Shown: in pieces, positions 44,601-56,870 of the stretch
How the letters are laid out: every line of letters begins with the position of its first letter
How positions within the stretch are numbered: position 1 is the first letter of the stretch
Assembly (NCBI GenBank): GCA_014529385.2
Contig: CM043967.1
Span: forward strand, 3,626,001 to 3,686,000
Length of the DNA stretch: 60,000 nt
Source of the DNA: Adiantum capillus-veneris
Taxonomy: Eukaryota; Streptophyta; Polypodiopsida; Polypodiales; Pteridaceae
Direction of reading: 5' to 3'
Notes under the pieces: model-generated
What the model was told of the DNA's origin: nothing
What the model saw: the letters and a program-made list of their open reading frames with translations, nothing else
Database searches by the model: none
Translations under genes and position numbers: made by a program

Positions 44601-44813
44601 ATACGTGCTGAAAAGAGGGGTGATGATAGAGCTAGCACTTCACATGTATATAAGGATTCAATGCAATAGAAGTGTACATTGTTTGACAAAAGTATGAAGG
44701 CCTCATAAGTCATTTGTACACATGTTTGACAATCTTTCTTGCGGATACATATGCTAACCACACTAAATCGTTTGTGGCATGTATAAGATGCATGCAATCG
44801 AGGACGTTTGCGA

Positions 44814-44829
44814 TTGCAAGAGGGGGGTA
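44814..44829 (+). other. Polypurine tract
   Basis: GCAAGAGGGGGGTA directly precedes the LTR start TGTCACAG. The element at 55804-55820 has AAGAGAGAGGTA at the same place. Confidence 0.75.
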
Positions 44830-46410
44830 TGTCACAGACAATGACAACCACTATATATATTTGTTGGTTTCTTTTTTTTTATTTTTTCAAAAATATTTTT
44901 GGGACCCTCTTGTTGAAATCACAAATGCTCGGACATCGCATGGCGAGTGTGAAACAGTCGTTGGCCAAGAATTTCACCCACAGAGTCAAGGCCAGGAAGC
45001 CACGAGATGGTCGGGCCGATCGACAGTGGAATCCAACTAGTAAAGAAGTGGCTAGGCTCACTTAAAGTCATTTAGGCCCCTCGGCAGGACTTTATTATAA
45101 GTTGGTGGGTACTAGGAATTAAACCAAAAGGAGCAAACTGGACACATGGCAGTAGGAGAGCAACCTGCAAGCCAACTCAAGTTCCATAAGTCTTATCCTA
45201 GCTGGGGGTGCCCAAAAATGAGAGAGGAGCTGATTTTAGATAAGGAAGTAAACACAGTGTGTGTGTGTGTGAGTAGTGGGTGCAGGTGATCACAACTTTA
45301 ATGGAAAGCTTGCCTTCTCCCTTGTCTCATGCAGCGCGATGATTTGCTCTTGCACATCTTTCTCTCCCCTTCGCACATATGGTACTGCCCCTCTAGTTGG
45401 GCTTCTCAGATGACCATGTACAATCCTGGGGGTTTTATGCGCGTTTGCCAAGGCAAGAGCCTTCTGTATAGGAATCAATTAGCTAATCCCCTTCATGTAC
45501 GCACAGTTCCATCGCGAAGGAATGCAAAAATGGAGGGTTTTCTCGCGTGAAAACTTGTCTGATTTACAGGGGAACTGTCCCATGGCGTGCGGGAGCTTCT
45601 GAGACACGCGTAGACGTGTTTGGTCCGCTCAAAATGATGCGAAACAAGGAATTGCAGCCTGTTATGTTTTTTTTGCATATTTAGGGTTTTGCACCTAAAC
45701 TGCAAGGTAATGCCAGGGGAACCTTGAGAAAGCCTTGGATGCTTGTACAAGACAATTTATAGAGATTTCCTGGCGTGGAATCTCGTTTAATTCAAAACGC
45801 AAGTGACCCTACACGTGTGGGAGCTCGAGGGCTATCCACAGGAGTGATCGACGCTCGAATCGGAGCGCAAAACAGAGAATTACAGCTTCCTGTAATTTTT
45901 TGCAGGTCAAGGGTTTTGGCCAGTTTTTATGCCCAAGAGCTTTGGGGAAGCTAGGAAATCACCGAACAGGTGTTTTGGTGCAAATTGGTGGCCAAAAACA
46001 GAGATTTCAGTGTGCTGTAATTTCTCGCCAGGTTTTGTAAAGTGCTCCAAAGTGCGTGGAAAGTCACTGTTTACTTGGGATTTTGTCCATGGAGACTTCT
46101 AGTGTGGTTATGTTGCAGAATTATTTCGGTTAGAGTAGAGGAATTTCAGTCCGATAAAAGTGGGATAGCTTGTAGGAGTTTACAAGTTTTTCTCAAGTGC
46201 AATAAGAATAAAGAAATACCGAAAAGGGCAGTAGTGTTTGGGGCCAACAGGGTGTCGCTGTCTGCTTGGGAGCGCTGGAACTGCCAAGCCGTGGTTTGTT
46301 TGAACTTTGAAGTGTTGAATTCCTATCATAGGTTTCTTTGTGAAGTTCCTTTGTGTCTTAAAGTTAAACAGAGTAAAGATCGAGTGAAAGCTAAAGTCTA
46401 CCGCCCTACG
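44830..46410 (+). repeat. 3' LTR of the gag-chromodomain Gypsy remnant
   Basis: Starts TGTCACAGACAATGAC. It is colinear with the LTR at 48514: GTGAAAC, GGGCAAACTGGACAC-like, TGTGTGTGTGAGTAGTGGGTG and AATAAAGAAATACCGAAAAG near 46206. It reaches TACCGCCCTACGGGCC at about 46400, where the family ends. The last bases are altered (CT-rich, then poly-C), so the end is approximate. Confidence 0.7.
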
Positions 46411-46567
46411 GGCCTCTCTCTCTCGCCCCCCCCCTCTTGTGTGCGTGTATGCACGTGCGTCATCTTGAAATACGGGCCACAATCACTTAGTTGTGGTACC
46501 GAAGAATTATTATGTACATAAGAGTGAAGCTTTGGCTTGAGGGGTGCCATCAACAATGATGTAATTG

Positions 46568-46617
46568 TGCCAATACGAAAGTTGTTGTTGAAAAGTTCGA
46601 CACTTGTCGTATTGGCA
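46568..46617. repeat. Inverted repeat (possible hairpin)
   Basis: TGCCAATACGA and TCGTATTGGCA are perfect 11-bp complements around 28 bp. No further structure or gene is seen in 46420-46838. Confidence 0.7.
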
Positions 46618-46838
46618 TCCCTAAAATCATATACATCAACTGGAAGATGCCTTCAAGATTCCCTCTGCCCTCATCACCTAGCCCTCACCTCCTATTTGCA
46701 TCGCTAAAACCTTCTCTCGCCTACGTGCTGCCCTTCTCTACCTCTCAACATGTCCCTGAAAGCCTGCAAAATCTGCCTTCCCTACAAGCCTGCGTCTAAG
46801 CTTCCCCTACTACTCATGGAGCTGCACCTACCGAGCAG

Positions 46839-46861
46839 CCCCCCCCCCCCCCCCCCCCCCC
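46839..46861. repeat. Poly-C tract (23)
   Basis: Follows CCGAGCAG, as at 14569. It lies 36 bp before the (GA)n tail of LINE copy 3. Confidence 0.95.
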
Positions 46862-46895
46862 ACCCCCATGTCATCTCCACTATGCCTGTGTCGAG

Positions 46896-48513
<1,618 letters not shown>

Positions 48514-49822
48514 TGTCACCAGGAGGTGTATTTTTCCTGTTGCCTTCTGTAAATTTTTATTTTTACTTCTTTTCCCCGAAACCCTTGAAAAGGTGCAAGT
48601 GGACATTGCATGGCAAGTGTGAAACGGCTGCGGCCGAACAGGTTTCTCGCATCAGGAATCTAGGTCGGTCAGTCTGGGACTGGTTGGGCCAGTTAGCACT
48701 GAATTCTGATGAGTATGGAAGCCTGTGTGCGCCAAATGAAGTCTGGGCCACTCAGAAAGTCACTTATAACTTTATAAGTCAGTGGGAACTAGAGAATTAA
48801 CTCAAAAGGGGCAAACTGGACACTTGGCAGGAGAAGAGCTGCCTGCAGGACACCTCAGCAAGAGGAGGTGCCCAAGAGAGAGAGGGGGCTGATTTTTCAC
48901 TCATTAGTGACTTACAATGTGTGTGTGAGTAGTGGGTGCAGGTCTATAGCTTTAATTAAAACCTTGCCTTCCCCTTTGTCTCATGTAGTGCGATGACTTG
49001 CTCTCGTGCATCTCTCTCTCCCCTTTGGCACATATGGTAATGCCCCACTAGTTGGGCTACTCAGATGAATATGTACAGTTCTGGGGGTTTATGCACGTTT
49101 GCCAAGGCAAGAGCCTTCTGAACAGGAACCGAATTAGCTAATTGCTAATCCCCCACAGGTACGCATAGTTCCATCGCGAAAGATTGCGAGTTCGGAGAGT
49201 TTTTCTCGCGTGAAAACTCGTCCAATTCACAGGGGAACTGTCCCATTGCGTGCGGGAGCCCTTGGGACATGCGTAGGCGTGTTCGCTCTGTTAAAAACGA
49301 TCCGAAACAGGGAATTACAACCCGCTGTGTTTTTTTGCAGGTTTAGGGTTTCGCACCTAAACTACAAGGGAACACCAGGGGAGCCTTGGGATGCGTGTAC
49401 AAGCTTTTGGGCACCCGGCAGTGAAAAACAGAGAATTACAGCTCGCTGAATTTCTGTGACAGCTCACCAGAAAGCTTTCAAATAGCGAGGGAATCCGCCC
49501 TAGACAAGTAATTTTGACCTACAGGGGTTTTTGCACCATTATGTTGCCGAAATCAGGTCGAAAACCTGGGTTTTCAGCCGTCGCCAGGTTTGGACAGCTT
49601 AGTGAAAGCTTGTACTAAGTGGTTGGATCGTCTACCTTAAATTGAATAAAGAAATACCGAAAGGGGCGCCAGTCTTTGGGGCCTACAGGGTGTCGGTCTC
49701 GTGTGCACAGTGACATTCTAGGCGTTGGACGCAACTGTGTTCTCTTTCCTTCTCAGTGCTCTGTGTAAAGTTAACAGGTAATTGAAATAGTACCGCCTTC
49801 TACGTTGTACAGGCCGGTTATA
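48514..49822 (+). repeat. 5' LTR of the truncated Gypsy element
   Basis: Starts TGTCACCAGGAGGTG and ends GGCCGGTTATA. It matches the solo LTR at 6552-7657 in reverse. AATAAAGAAATACCGAAAGG at about 49647 holds a canonical AATAAA, presumably the LTR polyadenylation signal. It is 200 bp longer than the 6552 copy because of extra sequence near its start. Confidence 0.85.
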
Positions 49823-49877
49823 TGGTTCCATCGACGGGATAGTCACCTTTTCTTCAAAAAGTGCAGCGTGGATTGTT

Positions 49878-51585
49878 ATGGGTGAAAGCAACACAGAGCT
49901 TGTCGTTATGGCAGAGAAGAGAGACCAAGTACCTGAAGAGGGATCTTCCTCATATGGCACAGGAGAAAATCCCTTCAACTCTTCAAGAAGAGGACAGGTT
50001 GTTTAGAACTCAACTGCGTTGCTGCATGGACATGTTTCACCAATTGGCTAACAATCCAAAGATGCATGAGTTCTTACAGGCTCCGACACAGGGTTTTCAA
50101 CCTCCTACACAAGGTATGACTGAGCCGTTGCAAGAAAAGGAGATTTCCAATGCGCAGAGGACTCATGATGCTCGAGGGAAAGCCCATGTGATTGAGCAAT
50201 TAGCGGTGTCCAATGATCCAAATCAACTTGCTTTAGTTGGACAGGAACCGTTTGTGAATGGTCAAGGGAGTAATGAACAAGCTATGGGTCAGACCCTTCC
50301 ATTACCTAATACTTATCCGGGTTATTTTGAAGGTGGTTTAGTGTTTCAAGCTATGGCTGGACCTTCACAGGTTATATGCCAGGGAATGTGTTCGGGACGA
50401 TGCAAACAGGCATGGGTAACCCTACGCACGCGAACATGGGTGTCCAACCAGGTTTTAAGGGTGCTTATGGCCAGTTTCGAGTGCCTAGAACACAATTTGG
50501 TAAGGTTGGTTTTTCGCAGCCATAGTACATACGTACAAAATGCAAATACGACAAGTAAAACAGTTGATGCGAGTGCTGGAATGAACAATCATGGGAGCAC
50601 CACTATTACAGGCACCTGTGGCTCCTTTGAGTCAGCCTAAGGATTACAAGGAAGGTGGGTAGGGAGTGAAGTTTGAAACTTTTAGAGAAATTGAGGACCA
50701 ATTGAAGGCTTTGACCTTCATACAGCCGTCGATGCAGCTTATGCTGGAGGAAACTTCACGGAATCTTCAAAGATACGCAAGGCTGTCACTTTCTTGAAAG
50801 GGAATGCGCTTCAATGGTGGACCGCATTGTTGAACCAGGGTCAAGCCCCAACAACGTGGGTCCAATTCAAACAGCTTTCTGCGCCTGCATGGTTGACAAA
50901 CACTTTTGAAGTGGATGTGATGACAGAATGGCATGAGTTGAATGCTAAACAGTGTGCAAATTTGGAAGAGTACAATAAACAGTTTTGGGTTGCACAGTTG
51001 TTAGTCACCTCTTACAGGTTTGTGCCATTGTCAGAACAGATTGAGAAGTACTGTTGTGGATTGCCCAAGAAAATCAGGGACTACTGCACAAAGACTACTG
51101 TCATGAATATGTTTCAATTGATAGAGAATGCAAGAGTGGCCAACAATCTGTCGAAGGGAGATTCCGATGGATTTAATAGCCACAAGAAAGGGTCCCAGGG
51201 TAAACAGTCTTTAGCCAAGGGCAATGTTGCAGCAAAGCCTTCTGAGACTCCCACAAAGAAGCCCTCCACTGAAGAAGTTGATACGTCCAAGAAGCAGTCT
51301 AAATCTTCTTCGGGACGAGGACAAGGACAAAAAAGGCATTTTTCTGGCAAAACCTTTGAAGAAAGGAAAGCTCTTAGGGAGGCCAAGAAATGCTACATTT
51401 GTGAACAGGAAGGACATTTTGCAAATGAATGCCCACAGAAGAAGTCACAGGATAAGGATGACAAGTCAGACCATGAAGGCAAGAAGCCAAAGCCGAGTGC
51501 AGGACTTGTCCCAGATTTGGTTGGAGACCAGCCAAACATAGATGCCACGGAACTGTGCAGTGTGCAGAGCTTGGGGCAAAGTTAG
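49878..51585 (+). pseudogene. Gag with zinc knuckle (frameshifted)
   Basis: The likely start is ATG 49878 (MGESNTELVVMAEKRD), stopping at a TAG near 50009. The sense then continues in another frame (RLFRTQLRCCMDMFHQLANN) to 50638. A third piece from about 50710 gives the capsid: FTESSKIRKAVTFLKGNALQ, WWTALL, TWVQFKQL, LEEYNKQFW and EKYCCGLPKKIRDYC. It ends in a basic region and a CCHC knuckle, CYICEQEGHFANEC (about 51391-51432), with C-x2-C-x4-H-x4-C intact. At least two frameshifts prevent one protein. Gag packages element RNA into virus-like particles. Confidence 0.8.
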
Positions 51586-52303
51586 AGACCAGACAGTGAT
51601 GGTTTTCTTTGATCCAAGAGCCCGTGCAAATTTCATATCACCAGAATTGGCATCAAAGTTGCGCATTCATTCAGAGGAGATGGGTATGACAGGGGAAGCA
51701 GGTTTGGCATGCCCATGTCATTCAGAGCATGTTACTTCCATTTTGGGGAAGCTTCGTCTGCACATTCAGAGTTATGTGGATGTAGAAGAATTTCATATTA
51801 TGCCACTTGAGGGCTGTGATGTGTTACTTGGTATCCCATGGTGTTACAGGTTGCATGCTATGGTGGATACTTACAACAAAAAGATTACCCTTGTACATAA
51901 AGGAAAGACTCATGTCCTTGATGTAAAGCTTAAAGGCGAGTCTATTCCAGTTGTTTCTGCTTCTGCTATTTCATCTGTAATAAAGAATCATCTTTCTGCG
52001 TACTTGATCTTTGCAAAAGAAGTACCTGAAGTTGTATCTAATTTGTCTACCTTAGATAAAGACAGGTCAACTTTTTTTAGTGGTTTCAATGATTGTTTTT
52101 CGGACTCTTTGCCGGGGGAGTTACCTCCTGAGAGACTTGAGGATCATACCATAGCTCTTATGCCAGGTTCTAGTCCACCGAATAGACCACCATATAGGGT
52201 TAGTGCAGCCCAACAGAAAGAGATTATGAGTGAGGTCAACGAGCTTTTAGAGAAGGGGCTGATTCAGCCCAGTTCATCCCCTTTTTGTTCGCCTATACTG
52301 TAG
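51542..52303 (+). pseudogene. Retropepsin-like protease and first part of Gypsy RT
   Basis: Open frame overlapping the end of gag. It reads QTVMVFFDPRARANFISPEL. In active relatives the same place is D-S/T-G-A (e.g. FDSGATHNFIS), so the catalytic D-T/S-G is replaced by D-P-R. VLLGIPWC near residue 100 is the 'LG..WL' block. The last 40 residues (PPYRVSAAQQKEIMSEVNEL, then EKGLIQPSSSPFCSPI) are the N-terminal finger of Gypsy RT. It stops at the junction with LINE sequence. Confidence 0.75.
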
Positions 52304-52881
52304 AAGACTGTCTGAGGTGTTGCCCGTTCGGGCATTGAAGTCCCTAGGAGGATGATATCACCATCCCTAGAAAACTCCCATATCTCATCATCTAGTATAG
52401 AAAAAGGCGACTGTTCTTTGGATGCAGCATATACTGACGTACTGGGGGGGGGGGGGGGGGGGGGGAAGTAACATATGGCAATGTTTAGAAATCGGCATGT
52501 GTCAGCTCTAAGCCTCACCCACATGTATCTAGCATGATCATCTCTCCATACAATATGTATTAGTGGCTGTAGCTCCTCCCTAAATAGCACTGCTACTCCT
52601 CGTGAACCTCTATTCCTGTGCTCAGATCTCGCGACTGTCCTGTGGGCTGTCTCCCATCTGTTTCTTACCACATGTGGCATAAGCTGTTTAGGGGCGTGAT
52701 GAGTCTCTGAGAAGAAACAATGTCCCTGTCTCTGAAATTGTCCTCAAAGGCACCAACGTCCAACCTCATAGATCCATTACAATTCCAAGTAACCATCTTC
52801 AATGTGGTCTCATAGGTCTCACACTGTCATGTAGAGCGCCGCTCTACAATCACCAGCCAACCATTTCTGTAAAAGGCCACC
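52304..52881 (-). pseudogene. LINE copy 3, end of ORF1 and endonuclease
   Basis: On the minus strand AFYRNGWLVIVERRST-stop ends ORF1 (near 52830). Endonuclease follows: TWNCNG-like, RGVAVLFREELQPLIHIVWR, ARYMWVRLRADTCRFLNIAI, CYFPP, ILDDEIWEFSRDGDIILLGT. A poly-G run (52444-52465, C in LINE sense) expands the Pro repeat after CYF. The frame ends at the Gypsy junction. Confidence 0.75.
52444..52465. repeat. Poly-G tract (22; poly-C in LINE sense)
   Basis: Lies within the endonuclease, where other copies have only FPP or FPPGTS. Confidence 0.95.
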
Positions 52882-54284
52882 TGAAACCGGCCCGTAGGGC
52901 GGTAGACGTAGGCTTTCACCCGAAACTTTACTTTAGACTTTAGGGGACACAGAAACTTTGCAAATAAAAACCTATAACGGGAATTAACACTTCAAAGACG
53001 TCGACAACCTGTAGGCCCCAAGAACTGGTGCCCCTTTCGGTATTTCTTTATTCCTCTACAGGGTAAAGTTACAAAACTAGAGTCCTGGGGAACTTCACGT
53101 GTATCCAACTAGATCACACCTGTTCTGGTAAAAGTGCGACAGCATAATGGCCCCAAAACTCGCCCTGAACAAATCCCCTGCTGGAACTCGCTGCCAAAGA
53201 CATAAACCCTCTGTTTTCAGCCCAAAAACAACAATTACAGCTCGCTGTATTTACTGGTTTTGCCCATGTTTTCAACCCTAAACAGTCCGACAACTGTCCT
53301 CTATCAATGGGGCACTGTTCCCAATGCTTCTGGCATCCATACAGCTGCAAAACAGTCCAAAAACAGCGCATAACCAGCACTGAAAATGCACTTGTAAGGT
53401 TAGGTTATCACAAGGTTAGGTTATCACCCTCACTGGTGCCTGCTTTTGGAGTAGCAATTAGCTACTCCTGTTCTTGCTCAAAGAGGCTCTTGCCTCGGCA
53501 CAGAAGCATAAGACCACACAACTGTAAATAGGTCAAATGAAGAGATCTCTTGTGGGGCATCACGTTACTGCACGTAGGGGAGAGAGAGAGAGCAGTGTAG
53601 AGTGTGCAGGACATCACTTCTTGCACTACATTGTACATGAGAGGGAAAGCTTGCACACAATAGCTCTTAACCTGTGACAGAGACTAAAAAATGCGCCCCC
53701 TTACTGAATTTTACTTGGCTTCCCTTCACAAAAGTGGAATTTTGCCACTTGGCACTCATGCATGCATTTTCCCCGCATTGGGCTTCCAACTTATAAATCT
53801 CTCAACTGGTAAACAATTGACTTTGTAGCAGAGTAAAAAATGTTCCTCTTGTCATTCCGGAGCTAATGACGCAAACAGATTTCATGGCCCAAAATAGCAG
53901 TTTCCTAAATTATAGGAGATGCCTCCATTGGACTCTCACTGGTCATCTGACCATCTTTCACCACTGGGACCACGTCCAAAAATGCAATGTAGCCCAGTTC
54001 TCAGGTGATTTCTTGTGGGTGACCCCACCTTGGCATTGTGCCTCCACCGAGTTAGTTTCCTAGTATCCACCAACTTATCAAGTGCGGCGAGGGGACCTAG
54101 ACTAAAGCCTAGACACCCTTTTACTACTCGAATTCCAGTGCCGACCAACTTCCTGTTTGTGGGTGAAACTATTGTTTCACACTGGCCATGCAATGCAACT
54201 TCAGAAAGAGGTCTCAAAAATTAAACGAAAGTCATCGGAAAGAAACCAACAACTAAGGTTAGCAGTTGCCACGTCCTCGTGACA
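52882..54284 (-). repeat. Solo LTR inserted in LINE ORF1
   Basis: 1403 bp. The minus strand starts TGTCACGAGGACGTGG and ends GGCCGGTTTCA. Flanking 5-mers on the minus strand are GATGG (before) and GGTGG (after), a target duplication with one change. Removing the LTR and one 5-mer rejoins ORF1 exactly (AREKGKM-AFYRNG; the intact copy reads AREKGKIAFYRDG). The TTTCGGTATTTCTTTATTCC block lies at about 53035. Confidence 0.9.
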
Positions 54285-54560
54285 CCATCTTTCCTTTCTC
54301 CCTTGCCGCCGTAATCTCTGGCATTACCTCTCTCATATGTGCAAGCTGTGAGAGAGAGAGATCATCACCGAGAAAAATACCTTTCTTCTTGAGAGTAGGC
54401 CTCTTTCTCAAGAATTCCTTCTTCTCTTCCAAGGAGGGGAAGTGTAGTATGAGAGCTCTCCCTTTTGAAGATTCTCCTGGGCCATCACTCTTCTTGCCCA
54501 CTCTCCATGCCTTTGTGTGTGAAGGCTTGTTCACCCCCATCATGGATGTGAGGCTTGTGG
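54285..54560 (-). pseudogene. LINE copy 3, ORF1 C-terminal block
   Basis: Open minus-strand frame: KAWRVGKKSDGPGESSKGRA, LILHFPSLEEKKEFLRKRP, KKKGIFLGDDLSLSQLAHM, TAAREKGKM. This is the best-kept version of the ORF1 C-terminal domain seen in all LINE copies here. It is bounded left by the solo LTR and right by another LTR (54561). Confidence 0.75.
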
Positions 54561-55803
54561 TGAAACCGGCCTGTTCAAAAGAAAAGGGCAGTGATCTACT
54601 TTCTGTTCAATGCTTTCACCCAATTAAGTAGTCGCCCACTTTACTTGTACTTCACACACAGAGAAAGAGAAGAACTCGTAGAAGCTAGATTGCTCCTGTG
54701 CTGACTCAAGACTCTAGATAGGCCCCTAAACAGGCGCCCCTTGCGGTATTTCTTTAATTTGGAGAGAGGGAATTACAAATAGAGTCCCTGGAAAGCAACA
54801 CCTGTATCTATCTAGTACATTCTAGTTTCGGCAAAATTTCGGTAGCATAACGGCACCAAAATTGATCCGAAACAATTTCCAAGGCTGGCACTCTATTCCA
54901 CTGGCATAGTCCCTCAGTCTAGAGCACAAAACAGTAAATATTAGGTTGCTGTAATTTCTGGTTCAGCTCTGTTTTGGACTCACTGTGGTCCCTATATTGT
55001 TCCCTGCCCCTTGGGCCAAGCGCCCTTGATTTTGGTAGCATTCCGGGCACAAAACAGCCCCAAAACAGAGTAAAAACAGCAAGCAAACAGTGCTGAAATT
55101 ACTGCGTAATCAAGAGGTTATTACCCTCTTGGGTGCCTACTTTGGTGCAACAGCTAGCTACACCTGTTCTTGTGCAAAGAGGCTCTTGCCTCGGCACGAA
55201 AGCATAATTCCTCATAGCTGTACATCAGTCAAATGAAGAGCCCACTTGAATGGCATAACATAATTGTACGTAGGGGAGAGAGAGAGCAGTATGTAGCGTG
55301 CGGGTCATCACTTCCGGCACCCTACTGTGCATAGAAGGGAAAGCAAGCATTCCATAGCTTTGTTCCTGCAACAATCCGCTTAAAGGAATAAGCAAAAATC
55401 AGCCCTTTTGTAAAAACGAGTGCTAGTTCTCTTTCTCTTGGAAAGTGTGCCAGAATGTGCCACTTTGCACTCATGTGTGCAATTTCCCATTCCAGCCTTT
55501 TGGTCTAAACGGCGCGTCAGTTGACTTACCGGCAGAGCAACGAAATGTTCCCCTCGACATTTCGGAGCTAATGACGCGAAGACCTTTCATGGTCCAAAAA
55601 TAGCAGCTCCCTAAAATTTAGGAGATGCGTCATTTGCATTCCTACTGGTCTCCTGACCATCTTTGAAGTCTGCTACAAGACCCAAATCTGCAATGTGGGC
55701 CATGCAACTCCCGGGCGTTTAGATTTCCAGAGGGATATAAACAAAGGAAATAAAATCCCCCAAAAAGGAAACCAACAACAAAAGTTGCCACAGTCTCGTG
55801 ACA
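54561..55803 (-). repeat. 3' LTR of a Gypsy chromovirus remnant
   Basis: The minus strand starts TGTCACGAGACTGTGGC and ends GGCCGGTTTCA, the same ends as the LTR at 52882. The GCGCCCCTTGCGGTATTTC block lies near 54735. A polypurine tract precedes it in sense (55804-55820). Confidence 0.85.
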
Positions 55804-55820
55804 TACCTCTCTCTTGAAAT
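55804..55820 (-). other. Polypurine tract
   Basis: The minus strand reads ATTTCAAGAGAGAGGTA and then TGTCAC. It marks the LTR as the 3' LTR of a minus-strand element. Confidence 0.75.
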
Positions 55821-56225
55821 CACAAATGTCCTGGTTTGCATGATTGTCATACATGCTTACGGCTAACTCAGTGCACCCAACACTTTGTCAGCACTTTGTC
55901 AACACATGTACAACACACACATGTTTTCGGTCAACTTCGTGTACTCAACACATTGTTAACGCATGTATGTTCTTTGTGAAACTTTTTCACAGAGTCTATT
56001 TCCAAAATACATGTCCGATCGAGTAACATACGGCATTATAAACCAACAGTTTGAAATGTTGTTACAACATGTATTCATTTCAAAGAAGTAATTACTGTAT
56101 TCTTGACAACCAGCAAGCCATACTTACTTCAATTGCACTGAAATACTATATGGACACAAGGTAATAGCCTGTACATTCTCTTTCATGAGCAATTGTCACA
56201 TAACAATATATTACAGCTCAGAGAT
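55821..56225 (-). other. Untranslated tail between integrase and 3' LTR
   Basis: No coding. Contains degenerate direct repeats (CAACACATTGTTAAC, CAACACTTTGTCAGC, ACTTTGTCAACACATG) at 55875-55970. Confidence 0.5.
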
Positions 56226-56870
56226 TCAAGGGGTCAAGGTAGGCTGCAATTCAAAGGCTTCAAGGTAAAGTTTCAATACATTTGGTGACTGTGCAAGTTC
56301 ACCTTCTTCCATCCACTTAGCATCCATAGGTGGATAATTCCTAAACTTCACCAAATAGCGCCTTGCAACCTTGCCTTTCACTTGTGTGCCAATATCTGTT
56401 CTGGAACTAAGATTTCATCAAGTTCCTCAACTTCCGGTTGTTCCTTAGCTGGCATATCCACTGGCACATCACCCACATAGGGTCTCAGAAGACTCACATG
56501 GATTGCATTGTGAATCTTTCAATTTTGAGGCAATTTCAGCCTATACCTGACATCATTGATCTTCTTTGTTACCTGAAAAGGCCCATACTAGCGCAGTTAA
56601 GCGTTGTAAACAGGCTTTCTTCGCCTTTGCGTTTCTTTAAGCGTGCCTTTTAAAACCGTAACAAGACCCAATCGCCAAGTGAAAACAATAATTCACGACG
56701 GTGAAGATCAACAACTTTCTTTTGCTTTGCCTGAGTCTTATCAAGGGCACGCTTTATCTTCTGATGAGCTTCATTCGTATTCTGCACATACTGATCTGCT
56801 TGGAAAATCTTTTCCTTAGTATGCAAGATGTCACAAACGGGAGCGCATAACAATATAAAATTACATTCGG
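56226..56870 (-). pseudogene. Gypsy integrase C-terminus with chromodomain
   Basis: Minus-strand frames read HQKIKRALDKTQAKQKKVVD, LHRRELLFSLGDWVLLRF, then (frame change) YRLKLPQ and IHNAIHVSLLRPYVGDVPVD, then ILVPEQILAH and LVKFRNYPPMDAKWMEEGEL, ending LQPTLTP-stop at 56226-56228. 'F..GD.V.LR' and 'HVS.L.PY' are the C-terminal blocks of chromovirus integrases. The chromodomain core follows. Stops break the frame, and the upstream part is cut near 56870. Confidence 0.8.

Larger units (their letters stand above)
48514..52303 (+). mobile_element. Truncated Ty3/Gypsy element (5' LTR, gag, protease, start of RT)
   Basis: It has a 5' LTR, a putative PBS (TGGTTCCATCGACGGG from 49823), gag with a zinc knuckle, a protease remnant and the first 40 residues of RT. 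At 52303 the sequence switches abruptly to LINE endonuclease on the other strand. No 3' LTR is present. It is inserted in LINE copy 3 after GTTAAACAT (48505-48513). Confidence 0.8.
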
